Assembly (NCBI GenBank): GCA_977006965.1
Contig: OZ345353.1
Coordinates: 4,588,001-4,652,000 of the forward strand
DNA length: 64,000 bases
DNA from: Phymatolithon calcareum
Lineage: Eukaryota > Rhodophyta > Florideophyceae > Hapalidiales
Reading direction: 5' to 3'
Part shown: positions 32,400-43,680 of the stretch, piece after piece
How the letters are laid out: each line of letters starts with the position of its first letter
Numbering within the stretch: position 1 is the first letter of the stretch
Program-made: the position numbers and the translations under genes
Notes under the pieces: generated by a model
Database searches by the model: none
The model's input: the letters and a program-made list of their open reading frames with translations, nothing else
What the model was told of the DNA's origin: nothing

Positions 32400-32507
32400 A
32401 AACCCACATCTGTATCCAGAAGAGGAGGAGGAAGAAAAATATATCTTCATTAAATGAAGATTTATTCTTCGTCCTGTTCCTCTTCTTCTTGATACGGATG
32501 TGGGTTT
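32400..32507. repeat. Imperfect inverted repeat (about 53-bp arms), hairpin-forming
   Basis: The left arm 'aaacccacatctgtatcc' to 'atatcttcat' pairs with the right arm 'atgaagatttattcttc' to 'gatacggatgtgggttt' with almost no loop. The arms differ at several positions, mostly in the GA-rich middle. Confidence 0.88.
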
Positions 32508-32792
32508 CTGCGATAAGTTCAAAACAGCTAACAAACGACTGCCCTCCAAATTCAGTCATTGCCTTTATCACCCGAGGCTTCCACCTTTACATCGACTCGT
32601 GGGGTGCGTCTCGTGTAGTCTTCTGTAGCATTATCTACCGTTTAAAGTGCAGTTCTGGGTTCATGAGTAAAAAAAGTAAATCGATTCTTCGGCAAGCGTC
32701 ACGTGCACGTGACACTGGCCGGTTTTGCAATTGCGAACGTCACGCATATCTCCCTGTTCCTCAGCTCTGGGTCGCGGGAGTAAATCAAGGTA

Positions 32793-33112
32793 TGGAAAAT
32801 GAAGCTCAAGTAGCAAGAAACGTCAAGATTCATATCAAAGATAGGATTTGCTCGACTCGATATAGCGATAGTTATCTTGTCTATACTGTAAAATATCTGC
32901 ACCATATACTTCTTTTCCAAAAACTATAGAAGCCCGTTCATCGAGGTGAGCACTTGAACCATAACCAAGTCTTGTACTACTACCGTGAAAGTGCAACATT
33001 AGGCACCGGCCGAAGAAAAAGAAAATTTCTCAAGAACTCTATATGCTACCGGAAAATGCGAAGAAATGCTTCTTTCCTGAAGATGTATCGCTGGATTTAA
33101 TACAATGGAAAA
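32793..33112 (+). pseudogene. R1 gene C-terminal remnant
   Basis: MENEAQVARNVKIHIKDR aligns with MENEAQVAHKVKSDIKDW of the frame at 8340-8939. Further on, NHNQVLYYYRES-like codons and ENAKKCFFPEDVSLDL-like codons are readable across frame changes. The 5' half is absent. Confidence 0.75.
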
Positions 33113-33344
33113 TAACGGAGTACTGGCCTAGTTTGCACATATATTGCTTGCACGCAAAACAACAGCACCTTTCCTTCCCCGATGGTAAAACATTAAATCA
33201 AAGAAGTTGGTACTCGTTTTGATGTAGGCGCGAATGCAATGGCCGGAGCACATCTCATCACCCTGCAATCCGTTCGCATCGTCCCTCGAGTCAATCCATA
33301 GATCAATTCGCCCTCCCTCTTTGCCCCTACACATCCTGATATGG

Positions 33345-33605
33345 GGCGTGTGGTCCCACGCAAAACCTGTCATGAGGTGTTTTCCCACTCATAAAGTCTG
33401 TCATAGCGAGTGTTATCTCCTACAGAACTGTCCATGGGGTGTTTGGCCCCGACACAATCTGTCATAGGGCTGTAACACACTACGCAACCTGCCATGGTAT
33501 GTGTGTGGCCCCCCGCAAAACTTGGTATGGGGTGTGCCCACTTACACAATCTGTTATAAGGGGTGTGGGTCTCCCACACAAACTGCCATGGGGAAGCAAT
33601 AACCA
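33345..33605 (+). repeat. R1 hairpin minisatellite, decayed
   Basis: Seven to eight degenerate units with 'ggtgtgtgg' and 'cacacaaactgccatgggg', following the R1 3' flank at 33115-33340. Confidence 0.8.
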
Positions 33606-34600
33606 CGAAGGGCCTTTTCAGGCCACGGATCTCTGCCCGTGAAATGCAAATTGCTCGACATCTCTACGTCAGCATATTAAACATCTTCCAAGGAACAGAA
33701 AGGCTCTCAAGGCCTCAAACGTTTCTTGAGAATAGAGCGCCAAAGTTCCTGGAAACACGCACCACTCTAGAATTACGCAAAATGCCACGCTGCTCTACGA
33801 ATATTGCGTACCAAATGAGAGCGCCGTGCGGACCTCTCGGCCGTGCTGGACCCAGACAGAGGTTCGGTAGACGTCTGATTCGTGAAAAAATTATGGTTGT
33901 GCGTTTCCGGCATGCATGAGTGAATGGAATTGCCGATAAACTGCAGATTCTCACAGTAGGGCTGGAGTTCGATTTGTGCGTTTACAGTTCTTTCTAAGCT
34001 CGATAAATCCACGGAAATGAGAATGCAATCGAATGCTCGTCCACGATGGGCTGGATTATTCCGTTATGGTGGCAAGAGAAGCACTTTCCTCTTCCCTAGA
34101 CAATGATTATCATTTATTTCACTAAAATGGCCTATTCTCTTGCGTAGTCTGTCTCGATATTTGCTCGCCCTTCCAACATTGTTCTGAAATCGACGTCCTG
34201 TTTCGCTCCACTGTTTCATTCTCCTGTTCATTCTCTCATATATGCGTGAATTTCGATGAGTCCATGAGAGCATGAATCAATCAGATTCTCTTGAAACATG
34301 TCTTCGAGGTTCCTGTATGTCAGATACGTTGACGTTGCACATATGTTAATACTCATTTCCGTGCTCCGTGCCCTGCTACTCTCGGTTATTTCCTTTCCTT
34401 GGTCAATTCTTCTTGTTCAGGCTTCGTATGCCTTTCATTTCTCCATTAAACGATATTTTAAATTAATGTGTAAACTGGGCACCGCACTTTTCAGGAGGAA
34501 ATGGTGGCGTATGACTATATATCACATTCTGATGATTACAAATATACCAAAAATCTGTTGCACAATCAGCTAAACCCTCTGCAGTTGCAGGCCGTCCAAA
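33606..34600. other. No supported gene
   Basis: Frames up to 118 codons (33563-33919, plus) and 91 codons (34298-34573, plus) lack recognisable content and conflict with frames on the other strand. Confidence 0.45.
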
Positions 34601-34612
34601 TCATCGAAGAAG

Positions 34613-34777
34613 ATGGCCAGGCAGGAGAACATCATTTGGGAAGAAGTTGAGCAAAAAGCAGACCAGTTCATCAAGATATACTTCACAGAACGTCGGATTT
34701 CTGGAACTTCACCTTCCTCTATTCGCCAGAAATGCATACGTAGAGCTTCGGATGCGCGCGAACGATTCATGAAATAA
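34613..34777 (+). other. Small 54-codon frame
   Basis: ATG-initiated, charged and helical (MARQENIIWEEVEQKADQFI onward, ending ARERFMK). It is too short for the larger frame listings and no relatives are recognised. It lies just upstream of an R2 fragment. Confidence 0.2.
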
Positions 34778-34808
34778 TCCGAAAAGAAAATCCGTAAGGA
34801 GCAAAACT

Positions 34809-35006
34809 CTTTACTCAAATCTCGTTGAACTGAGTCCCTGACGGTCGAGTCTAAGGTTGGACAAAGAAGCAACCTGGGTAGCAAACGTACTCAGTACACT
34901 TCGGGGTCGCTGTGGCGCCGTCGGCGACAAAACGGTGCTGTTGCGGCGCGCAATACGACTGCATGGCCTTGAGATGCAGATTGTCCGTGTCTCGCGTATA
35001 TTTAAC
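34809..35006 (-). repeat. R2 fragment (terminal 200 bp)
   Basis: Carries 'ttggacaaagaagca', 'acaaaacggtgctgttgcgg' and the terminus 'ctcgcgtatatttaac'. The rest of R2 is missing. Confidence 0.8.
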
Positions 35007-35394
35007 AAAACGGGTAGTGACATTGAAGAAAAAGAGGTCTAGTCTGGGAACAGTATTTTGGACGACACGCATCTTTTAGAGATTGAAGCATTGGAGGACA
35101 TGTAGCTCTGATCTCGGCACGAGGCGTGTGGTTGAGGAATCTCAGACTCTTCACTAATATACATGGTTGGTTGCTTCAGTAGAACATTGGAAAATAAATG
35201 CGGTACAGTCTACATCCAGAATATCCAAAAAACCGGAAGTATAAAATGTTCGTGATGGTAAAGTCAGTGAATTATTTTTAAAACTACATTCATGGGCTAC
35301 GGTGAGAATTCTAACACGCGTTGACGTTTTCGTGTCAAGTTCAATTGCAGTCTTTTCTTGGATTTATGTTTAGCCATACACCCGGCAATAGGAT

Positions 35395-35760
35395 TTTTGC
35401 TCACCTGCACAACCGTTCATAGGGGGTGAGAACCGCCAACACAGCACGTCATGACCTATGACGCCCCGGTAAATTGAAACAGAAAGACCCAATTGAGAAG
35501 AATCTCAAGCTAAGAGGTTCTAAGATGTTATCGCGCATAATGGAGAGACCAATAACTGGGACGAAGCCAGGACACACACCATCGACTTCATAATGCAGAC
35601 CAGAGAGTCACGGTAGTGCTTGGTTGGACACATTCTTAGAATGGGCAACAGGCGCCTGGTCTTCTAGGTCCTGTTACAATGAGTCAGACAAAAGCCAGCA
35701 TTACTTTTTGGTGATGTATCTGGCCTAGACGTGAATTCTGAATTTATGTTCGCTACGAGA
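35395..35760 (+). pseudogene. R1 hairpin remnant plus LINE C-terminal relic
   Basis: Close relative of 9745-10110: same 'gagaccaataactgggacg' block and a broken frame with RMGNRRLVF and FGDVSGLD-like codons. Confidence 0.6.
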
Positions 35761-36199
35761 TAATTGAATAGAAGAAACATAGGCTCTCGAGTCAATTCTA
35801 GCCATACTATCGGAAAAGGCGAATCGAATTAATCATATTGAGCGGCATGCGCGTCCCTAGATACCTTTTGTACGTAGCGAGACGATGTGTTATGAACAAT
35901 GTGTGTACTCGTAGTTGACTCAGATTATCCGATTTTAATGAGATGGGAAACAATTCTATATTAAACACAATCCATCTATAGTGGGGAGCTCTGTTTAGAC
36001 TGTAGTTTGCTGCAGACAGTGAGCCGCACACTAATCGAGATACTTGAAACGTCTGTTACCGTTATGTGCTTAAAATGAAGGGAAGGTTTTGCAAGTTTTC
36101 TCAAGAGATGTTGTCCGTGTTCCGCACAGCAAGGTCTTGCTTCAGTTACGTCTGCTATAGGCTAAACTCGGCACGTATTTTACAATACTGTTTCTCTTC

Positions 36200-36530
36200 T
36201 CCTCTTGAAGCCAGGAAAGATTCATGTATTAGGTGATGCCCTATCCAGAGCTCCGCACATCTCTTTCAACTCCTTGAAAATTCCGTTTCTCGAGCTTGAT
36301 GCGGTTCTGAACGGTTACGAAGATGATCAGTTTTTCGGTCCTATCGTGAAAAGTCTAGATGGGAAAGAAATCAAAGATCCTGTGAAGAAGAATCAGGCGG
36401 AAAAGTTGCTGCCAATGTTTCATCGCGATGGTAGACGACTACTGTACCAGGGAAAGCTATATGTGCCTCGAAAGGCGATATCTACTATCCTCCAGCTGGC
36501 CCATGACTCTAAGATACGAGGTCACTATCA
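36200..36530 (+). pseudogene. Gypsy polyprotein: RNase H end and integrase N-terminus
   Basis: Starts PGKIHVLGDALSRAP, the typical end of RNase H, and continues to the start of the integrase (YQGKLYVPRKAISTILQLAH, DSKIRGH). The frame is lost near 36530-36545, where about 20 codons are missing relative to typical elements. Confidence 0.85.
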
Positions 36531-36539
36531 AGACTGGAA

Positions 36540-37300
36540 AAGTACCACTGGAAACACGAAGGAAGGGACGTGAAGCGGTATGTTCAACGTTGTGTCACTT
36601 GTCAACAGAAGAAAGATCATAATAGCCAGAAGCTTACTGATCCGACTTCTCTGGAGGTACCGAAGTGTCTATGGGGATCGCTTGCCACTGACTTTTTAGT
36701 GAGCCTTCCCAAGACGAAGAATGGCTTTGACTGCATTTCTACCTGGGTGGATAGTTTATCAAGAAGAGTTCACTTCATTCCATCCAGAGAGACAGATAGC
36801 GCAGTCGATGCTGCAAACGCCTTCTCCCATAATGTCTTCAAGCACCACGGTTTGCCTGACAGCATCATCTCGGATCGGGATCCCAAGTTTACTTCGAAGT
36901 TTTGGCGTCGGCTGATGGAGCTCTGTGGTATCAAGCTCAAGATGTCTTCAAGCCGCCATACACAAACTGATGGTTCATCGGATATTATGAACAGAATGGT
37001 TGAGAACTACATTCGATGCTTCTGTTCCTACCATCAAAATGATTGGGATGATCTGCTGGTCTCAGCTGAATTCGCCTACAACTCAGCCATAAGCGCAGAC
37101 TTGGGAATGTCTCCATTTGAAATGGACTTAGGATGTAATCCAATATCTGTTCTGGATATGTTGACTAAGAGAAATTGTGAGGTTGAAAGTTTCTCTGATT
37201 TTAAGTCTCGGCTTCAAGTATCTCTTGACGATGCGAAATATGCCTACAAGATTGCGAAGGCTCGTCAAAGTGCTCCGACATCTCTATCTCACAAACCTAC
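36540..37300 (+). pseudogene. Gypsy integrase catalytic core
   Basis: Resumes with KYHWKHEGRD, then the zinc-finger CVTCQQ, the first catalytic Asp in LATDFLVSLP, the second in IISDRDPKFTSKFW, and the third position in HTQTDGSSDIMNRMVE. There Asp replaces the Glu expected from the usual QSE, so the DDE triad reads D-D-D. Integrase would cut and join LTR ends to host DNA; this copy is presumably inactive. The frame breaks again near 37290-37330 (a TAG in VHKL-stop-INKSLFKDAYSK). Confidence 0.88.
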
Positions 37301-37329
37301 AAGATCGTTCACAAGCTTTAGATTAATAA

Positions 37330-37780
37330 GAGCCTCTTCAAGGACGCTTATTCTAAGTGTCAACAATCGGATAAGTTGTCCTCTAAACGCTTTGGTCCGT
37401 TTACTGTGAAGAGGCTCATAGGAAAAAATGCTGTCAAACTGGAGTTGCCAGGTCATTTAAGGATTCATGATGTGGTGAATGTTCTTCATACAACTCCGTA
37501 CTTTGACCAGCCAACTGATATATCCGCACCCATCCCAGCTCTAGCTGATCCTATTCCCGCCGTTGAAGGAGAAGAGTTTATTGCGGATTCGATCCTGAAA
37601 GATAGGAAGAGAGGGAAAAGATATCAGTTCTTGACTCTAATGAAAGGAAGTCGGACACATGATGCAGAATGGCAGCCAAGTCGAGACTTCATCGACAAGG
37701 ATGGAACTATACCACAAGTGTTCCTGGATTATATCAAGGAAAACAAGGTTATGCCGCATCTCTACGACAGGGATGAATAA
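37330..37780 (+). pseudogene. Gypsy integrase C-terminus and chromodomain
   Basis: LSSKRFGPFTVKRLIGKNAV and LPGHLRIHDVVNVLHTTPY form the GPY/F module. Residues GEEFIADSILKDRKRGKRYQ to DAEWQPSRDFID form a chromodomain-like fold (compare VeaIld.R....yLVkWkGy....tWep). Chromodomains can direct insertion toward marked chromatin. The stop follows HLYDRDE. Confidence 0.85.
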
Positions 37781-37827
37781 CGACGACTTCATTGAGGAGG
37801 ACGTCAATAGGAAGAGGTGGGGAATAG

Positions 37828-38209
37828 TGTAACAAGGACGTGTATGTAGCGCGTAAGTAGTTGCAGCTTTGCTAGCTGTCAGCATGCACGTCTAGATGCT
37901 CCTGGAAGCATGCGAGAAATATCCAGAATATTCGAGCACATGCACTATTTGACGAATGCATTGCTGTAAGGAAATTTCTGGACCTCTCTAGATAATTCGT
38001 ATTTTAGGGTTTTATGATATTTGTAAGTTACGTGTAAGAAATTCAATGCCTATATAAGGCATGCTCTTGCTCCGACTAGCGGACTGGAGCCAAGCACAAA
38101 TCCAACCAAGTCAAATGAGGTAAAGTCAAGAAATCTCTTCTAAGCTCATCTTATCACTACCGATACTGTGCCTGTCAACGTTAAGCTCGATCAACATCCG
38201 TTTCACACA
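37828..38209 (+). repeat. 3' LTR of the Gypsy element
   Basis: Begins TGTAACAAGG directly after a purine-rich tract (aggaagaggtgggga) and ends CGTTTCACACA, a TG...CA pair with TGT/ACA inverted tips. It has a TATA-like 'cctatataaggc' at about 38050. No second LTR or target duplication can be tested because the 5' end is missing. Confidence 0.75.
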
Positions 38210-38982
38210 GCCGAAATTTCAAGACATCAGTTGGAAATGTAGGCGGACGTTAACCGCCGACAAATTTATCGTTTCCCAAGTGTTGGCTCTTTACATCCGT
38301 CGCGCGGTGCAGCATAGGGTATTGAAATGGAAGCCGATGTAGAGGACTTTGAAGGCGAGGCGGTTATAGAGAGGAAGAGAAATGGGACGTAGAAGACGAG
38401 TAGTGAAGATGTGCACGGGCATTGATACGGAGTCAGTGCGATCACTCCCCTCGCTTTCCGGTCTTTGCTTCGTTGCAAAGGCTATGAGTAAGCATTGCGC
38501 GCTGCGAAACGTGGTGGCAAGGGCAGTACGTACAACGTTGGATTAGACTTTGTCTTCATGGCAGTGGCGTAGAGCAGGTGAGGGTAGCTGAAGGAGCAGA
38601 ATGAATGATTGTGGGGAGCAGATGACAAAGAGACGATGGAGTAGACGAGCGACTGAGGAATATCGAATGGTGAAGAAGACACCAATGGCAAAAAAATGTT
38701 TTGGAAGGGGTACGTTTTGTGAATGGTAAATTTGAATCGGTAGTTTTCATCAACAATCCTTGCAACCTGGTTGTGGTTTCAGATGTCATTTCGGTAGGCA
38801 GATGATGAATCATTCATCCTCAAGTGATACGAAATTAAACAAGTGGATATGTACAGTAATACTCTTTTCGAAGGACGTCCACTTCGGAGCAGCAATGCCA
38901 GAGACGGTATGATACTGTAACGGCGGTATGGCAATCTTCTCAGATCTTTCCACCTCAATCCTACCATTACAAGTACCTACCT
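38210..38982. other. No supported gene
   Basis: Short frames in conflicting phases only. The purine-rich plus strand weakly resembles parts of 50300-51700 and 40600-40900. Confidence 0.4.
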
Positions 38983-40165
38983 CTTGAGATCATACACTCT
39001 GTGCAGACCACCGATGATGGCATACACCCTCCCCTCTGCAACAAAATTACCGTCGCGGCGGTGACCCGCGTGAATCGACCCCTTTTCCATGTCTCGGCTG
39101 CGCATCCAGTGGAGCATCCGGTGGACGCGATGACATCCGGCGGTTGATCGGCATCGCTAAAGACTGTCTCGGAGCGGCAACCAGTGGCCGTCGATAAGCA
39201 GCGCGGCGCGAAGGATTTCGGCGCCGGGCCAAGTCGCTCGACACAGTGTGGAGCCGCAAACAGCGGCAGTCGAGAAGCAGGCACACGCTATGACGTTCGC
39301 ACGCAAACCGAATTTGCCCGATACCGCCTGTGCTCCACAATCCGTGGCGGCGTGGAAGAACCCTTCGAGGAGTAACGACCGGGCAAGGACGTGTTCCGAA
39401 TGCGTTCCATGCGACCCTCTCACGGTTTTTGCACCACGCGGCTCTAAGCTGCGAGAGACCGAGATTATGTGCGTCAGAATCATGGGCGCGCATACCCGGC
39501 GGCGTCGTTTGAAAACGCGGCACCACGCGGCGCAGGGTGGAAAACTTGCGCGACAGTCTCACCCACGCGCACAGTCGTCAGCAACTGCTTCAGAGTCCGA
39601 AAATCGCGGACCGAAATCCCGCTATCAATCCGGAAAACGAAGAAGCATTGATCTCCAGCACATGCATCGCAAGCTTGCAGACGGGTTCACACGGTGGGAC
39701 ACATTTCGGAACATGCTTGAACGGAGACATGAGTCGTGCGTAAGGCAACGAACAGCGTAAGGAACTCTTTTGTACACCCCCGTCCGTTTCCCATGAGGAC
39801 TCGAGCGAAATTTTCTTTCTCTGCGGAAGCTGACAGGAGAGGTTTTGGAATTTTGCAGCCCGCTTTTTTGTTGACCACCCACCCACCCTTAATAGTCTTT
39901 TGTAGTAGTGGTCAAGCAATGGCACGGCTAAACTACGACAATCCGGTTTTTCGGCAAGCGGTGCTTGTGCGGGAGGAGGTTCCTATGAGTTACAGGAAAG
40001 TGCCCGGAAAGTGTATTAAGTAAGGAGAAACGCGACACAGCTCGGCGTCTCTGGGAATGTAGACGGTTGGACGGCGTGAAAGAAGTGCTAAGTCTCCAAT
40101 ATTTCAGTTCTATGTTTCCAATAAAACCGCAGATATTATTCAAGTCTGTCAAAGGCAAGTTGCAA
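38983..40165 (+). repeat. R3 dispersed repeat, copy 3 (diverged)
   Basis: Recognised by 'cctcttgagatcatacac' at the start, 'gcagaccaccgatgatggca', the GC-rich middle and the 'ggttggacggcgtgaaag' end. The frame here (39248-39760, plus, 170 codons) matches the copy-1 frame only in patches (WKNPSRSNDRA, LQHMHRKLADGFTR). Confidence 0.8.
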
Positions 40166-40187
40166 GCCAGCATCGCTATCACAGAAG

Positions 40188-40311
40188 GATATAGACCAGC
40201 GAGCGGGGAAATGTTCAACAGGATCTGAAACACAACAGACGTCGTTGTTTTTGGGATTGTGAATGTTCCGAAATAGTGCCAATTCCATAGACCAGCGAGC
40301 GGGGAAACGTG
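40188..40311 (+). repeat. Direct repeat, two copies about 99 bp apart
   Basis: 'atagaccagcgagcggggaaa' occurs near 40190 and again near 40289, directly after the R3 end. Confidence 0.85.
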
Positions 40312-41017
40312 CACTATAAAAATCCATGTTTTTCAACTAACCATTCGGTTTCCTTCATTTTCCAGTGATTTAGCGAACTCTAGCCCCAACTTCCAGCTGT
40401 AAACACTGCTGCTTGTGACATGAATAGGTGGTGCGCTGTATGAGCACGCCGACGGAGGCATACTGATGGGCGGGCGCTGAGAGGTCGCAACCTGAAGTCG
40501 CTGATAAGGAATTGTACCAATGCGGACAGCTCTGAATTGGGCGAGTGAAGGGCAGGTTTCGGCTATTTTTGCCGATATTTTGTATGGTCAGTGTGTTTAC
40601 ACGAAACCGCTGCCAAAGTCCCGGAAGAGTGTCGCGGGCAAAACCTGGGCATGTGGAGTGCGGTTGGGACGTAAAGTTAAGCGAGCACCATGGGCGCGCA
40701 ATAGAGAAAGAGGGGCATCGAAGTGAAAGTTTGATCGGTTGTTGCAAAGTTGAGGAATGAGAAGTGAAAGTAAAACCTCTCTGTTTGTTGTGTTTTCGGC
40801 ATCGGCCCTGTTGTTTGATCGCTGTAAACCACTCGGACCAGAAGATGCGACAGTACTGTTGCGTTGGTGAGGAAGTGGTCTGACTGCTGTGCACGTGTAC
40901 CACTTGTACAGGTGTTACTTACCACTGCGGGCTCTGAAGGCTGACGGGCGGGAAAGGACAAACGGACGTGACTCAAGCGTGTTTCATCAAAACTGACAAT
41001 GTGTGCGCACCGAAGCA
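40312..41017. other. No supported gene
   Basis: Only short frames (153 codons at 40677-41138 minus, 177 at 40370-40903 minus) with no recognisable domain. Confidence 0.4.
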
Positions 41018-41156
41018 TTCGCGCGTATGCGCGGTGCGTGGGCGCCCGTGACGGTGATTTAATGGAACCTACAGCTGACTCAGTGGAGTCTGGAACGCAG
41101 TGAGAGGCGGGCATGCAAAGGGCGCGAGTTGATCGCATTTTCTTGCTTGTAGGTAC

Positions 41157-41468
41157 TCAAAGTACCCTGATAAAGGAGCGTAGGCAAGGGCAGGAGGGAG
41201 GCAGGGATACTGGAGCTGAAAGCGCTGGAGCACGCGGTGAAGTGGTTAGCGTACCGTTGTTCGCAGTTGTCTGAGCTAAGGTAAATCGTTCTGGGGTTGT
41301 TGCCCCTATTCCCTGTGTGTGACGTGTTCTTCCGGTGTCTGTCCTTGATTCAGGACATGCTGTTGGCCGGACTGAGCTGACTGCGCTACGCGGAGGAAAT
41401 ATCCGCAACAGTACAGCACCACACCGGGCTAAAAACATTCCAATAAGCAGGACATAAGAAGTTCCCAA
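41157..41468 (-). other. 103-codon open frame, A-unit copy 2 (doubtful gene)
   Basis: As 8-319, with two residue changes. Confidence 0.2.
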
Positions 41469-41799
41469 CCGAAGCTAAGTGGCGCAAGAATGGAGCGCAA
41501 GGTGTTTTTGTTCACCAAATTTGAGGCTTATGACGAGATAGACAAGTTGCAGGGTACATACTACACACAGTATCCTACGCCGCGACATGGGAAGAGAACA
41601 AGAATCAAAGATCATTGATAATTCTCTTCAACAAATTCATCATCTTCCTTCTCGACAAGGAGGAACACACTCTGCTCTCTTTTATACATATTATTCTCCC
41701 ACAGCTTCGAATTCTACAGTGACACTAATGACTACAGTATAGCAGAAATACGATTTATTCGCCTCTCTGTACCATACAACACTATTTGGGTCTACCCAA

Positions 41800-43104
41800 T
41801 CATTTCACTGGTTGTATCTCGTTTTCCTTTGGTGTTGCATGTTCGTGATCTTCCATCAGGGTTCCTTCTACACCCGACGATACGTGATGCTTAAACGTGT
41901 CTGCAATCAGAATGAGTGTGCTCTCAATTTTTCGAAACCTTGCGTCCTCGGTATTGTCGATCCTGGATATATCAATGAATGTAATACCCCTGTCCACGTC
42001 TTCGGACAGTTCCAGATCTTCTTCACTTAAATTGAACTGAATCTTCTCGAACCCCGCAAACCGCGGGTGGAATTGTGGCCATCCAGTCCAGTACTTCAGA
42101 TTTTGTGACAGTCCGGTATCCTGCACGTCCATCTCTATCATCGGATCAGATAGCTTTGTTGGGCGCGCATCCACATGCAGACGATCATCATTCAAACCCT
42201 CGTTCTCCTCCATCCATTGTGACTGGCCTGCCAATCTGCCCGTTGTAGCATCTTTCCAATCTTGCCACCGAAACGTGAACACGTCGGCGGTTTTGGACAT
42301 CTCTATACGAAATTGCCGGGACTCCTCATCAATCATCGAAACTGTCAAAAGAATATCTTGAGGAGCGTTTTGCTGAGGGATTTCGAACTGGATTTCTGCT
42401 GTTCCTTTCGCTGGAGCAACTTCAAGAGCTGTAAATCCCAGCACACACAAGATCTTAAGCAGTGGAGACTTTTGCAATTCTTGGGAAGCAGATGATCCGG
42501 AACGTGCAATCTGAAGGTTATACTGACATTCCCAGACCAACATCAACCTCAAGCACAGCCTAAACACCAACCAAAACCGCCACCCCGTCGAAACCTCCAA
42601 CCTGAACCTCTCCTTCAGAAATAATGACATCGCGTCGAAAACCTGTCCACTCATCGTAAATTCAAAATTAGACTCTTCAATTTTCGGATTCCAACTCACT
42701 GTTCCAGCCGATGTTCTCGATACATTTAGCCAAGCCGCTAGAGTGCTTCGCACAAAGTCCATTGCGCACCCCATTTTCTGAAGGACATTGTCAAAACGTA
42801 TCTCGGGGTAACGGGTTTCCAGGGGCGATCTCGAATTTTCAAGCAGGTACACTTCAATTTTTCGCTGCTGCTCAAAAATGCTTCCCGGTACACCTTCGGA
42901 GACCCAATCATGAGGATATCCATTATTGCAGCTCGCTGAGTGATCTCTGTCAATGATACCTTCTTCATTTCCGCGGGATCCAGCTACCAGAGCAGCAATG
43001 TTGTCAATATGTACACTTGCTTGCAACAAGCATTTGTTTGTTCCTTTCTCCCACAAAAGACCGAGAATGAACTCCTTCTTAATCGGTATACGCTTTGTGA
43101 CGTC
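41800..43104 (-). pseudogene. Gene A copy 2
   Basis: Same 5'-truncated frame as 651-1955. Near the C-terminal third it reads HPRFAGFEK, as both B copies do, where copy 1 reads QQRFAGFEM. This points to sequence exchange between A and B, or to several changes clustered in A copy 1. Confidence 0.6.
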
Positions 43105-43680
43105 TTATGGACACTTTTCTCTGTCCTGTGACACGCTGTGACTTCAAGTTGCAGGCAGTCCTTACTTTTCCACAGCATGAAACATGGTTAGAAGCTCTTC
43201 GAGCGCTCGCTTAGTCCAGGCGCTCGCTTCTTTGGAGGGTCTGTCCTTTGCGAGGCCATTTATCACGTCTTAGAAGGCATCTTTCCCACATTGGCCGGTG
43301 ATTTCGATAACGGTGAATGTGCTCATTGGAGGGAACATTCCAAATAACTACTTGATGGCAAGTGTTCTATGTCTCCTTGAATTGAAGAGAAGGTGCGGCG
43401 GTAACGACACTTTTGCGTGCGGTATGGGTCGCTTTTTCGTCTTTTCCGCATTCTCTGGGGCCTCCAGTATCTTGTGTCTTTCGTATTTCTTGATATTTGT
43501 CTTACCTGTCGTTTCGTTTGTCGTTTCGTTTGTTCGCGATCTCTGTTGTTGGACCAGATATTAGCGCATCGCATCTTCTTATCAATCTCTGCACAATGTC
43601 ATATTTAGAAGCTAAGAGTGCGTCACCATTGGTTTCTCAACCTGCACTTCAGTAAGCAATATAAAATATTTAAGGGTGGA

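Larger units (their letters stand above)
36200..38209 (+). mobile_element. 5'-truncated Ty3/Gypsy retrotransposon with 3' LTR
   Basis: In order: end of RNase H, zinc-binding and DDE integrase, chromodomain, polypurine tract, LTR. Gag, protease and reverse transcriptase are absent, so the insertion is a 3' fragment. The chromodomain after the integrase places it among chromoviruses (chromodomain Gypsy elements). Several frame breaks make it non-functional. Confidence 0.9.
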
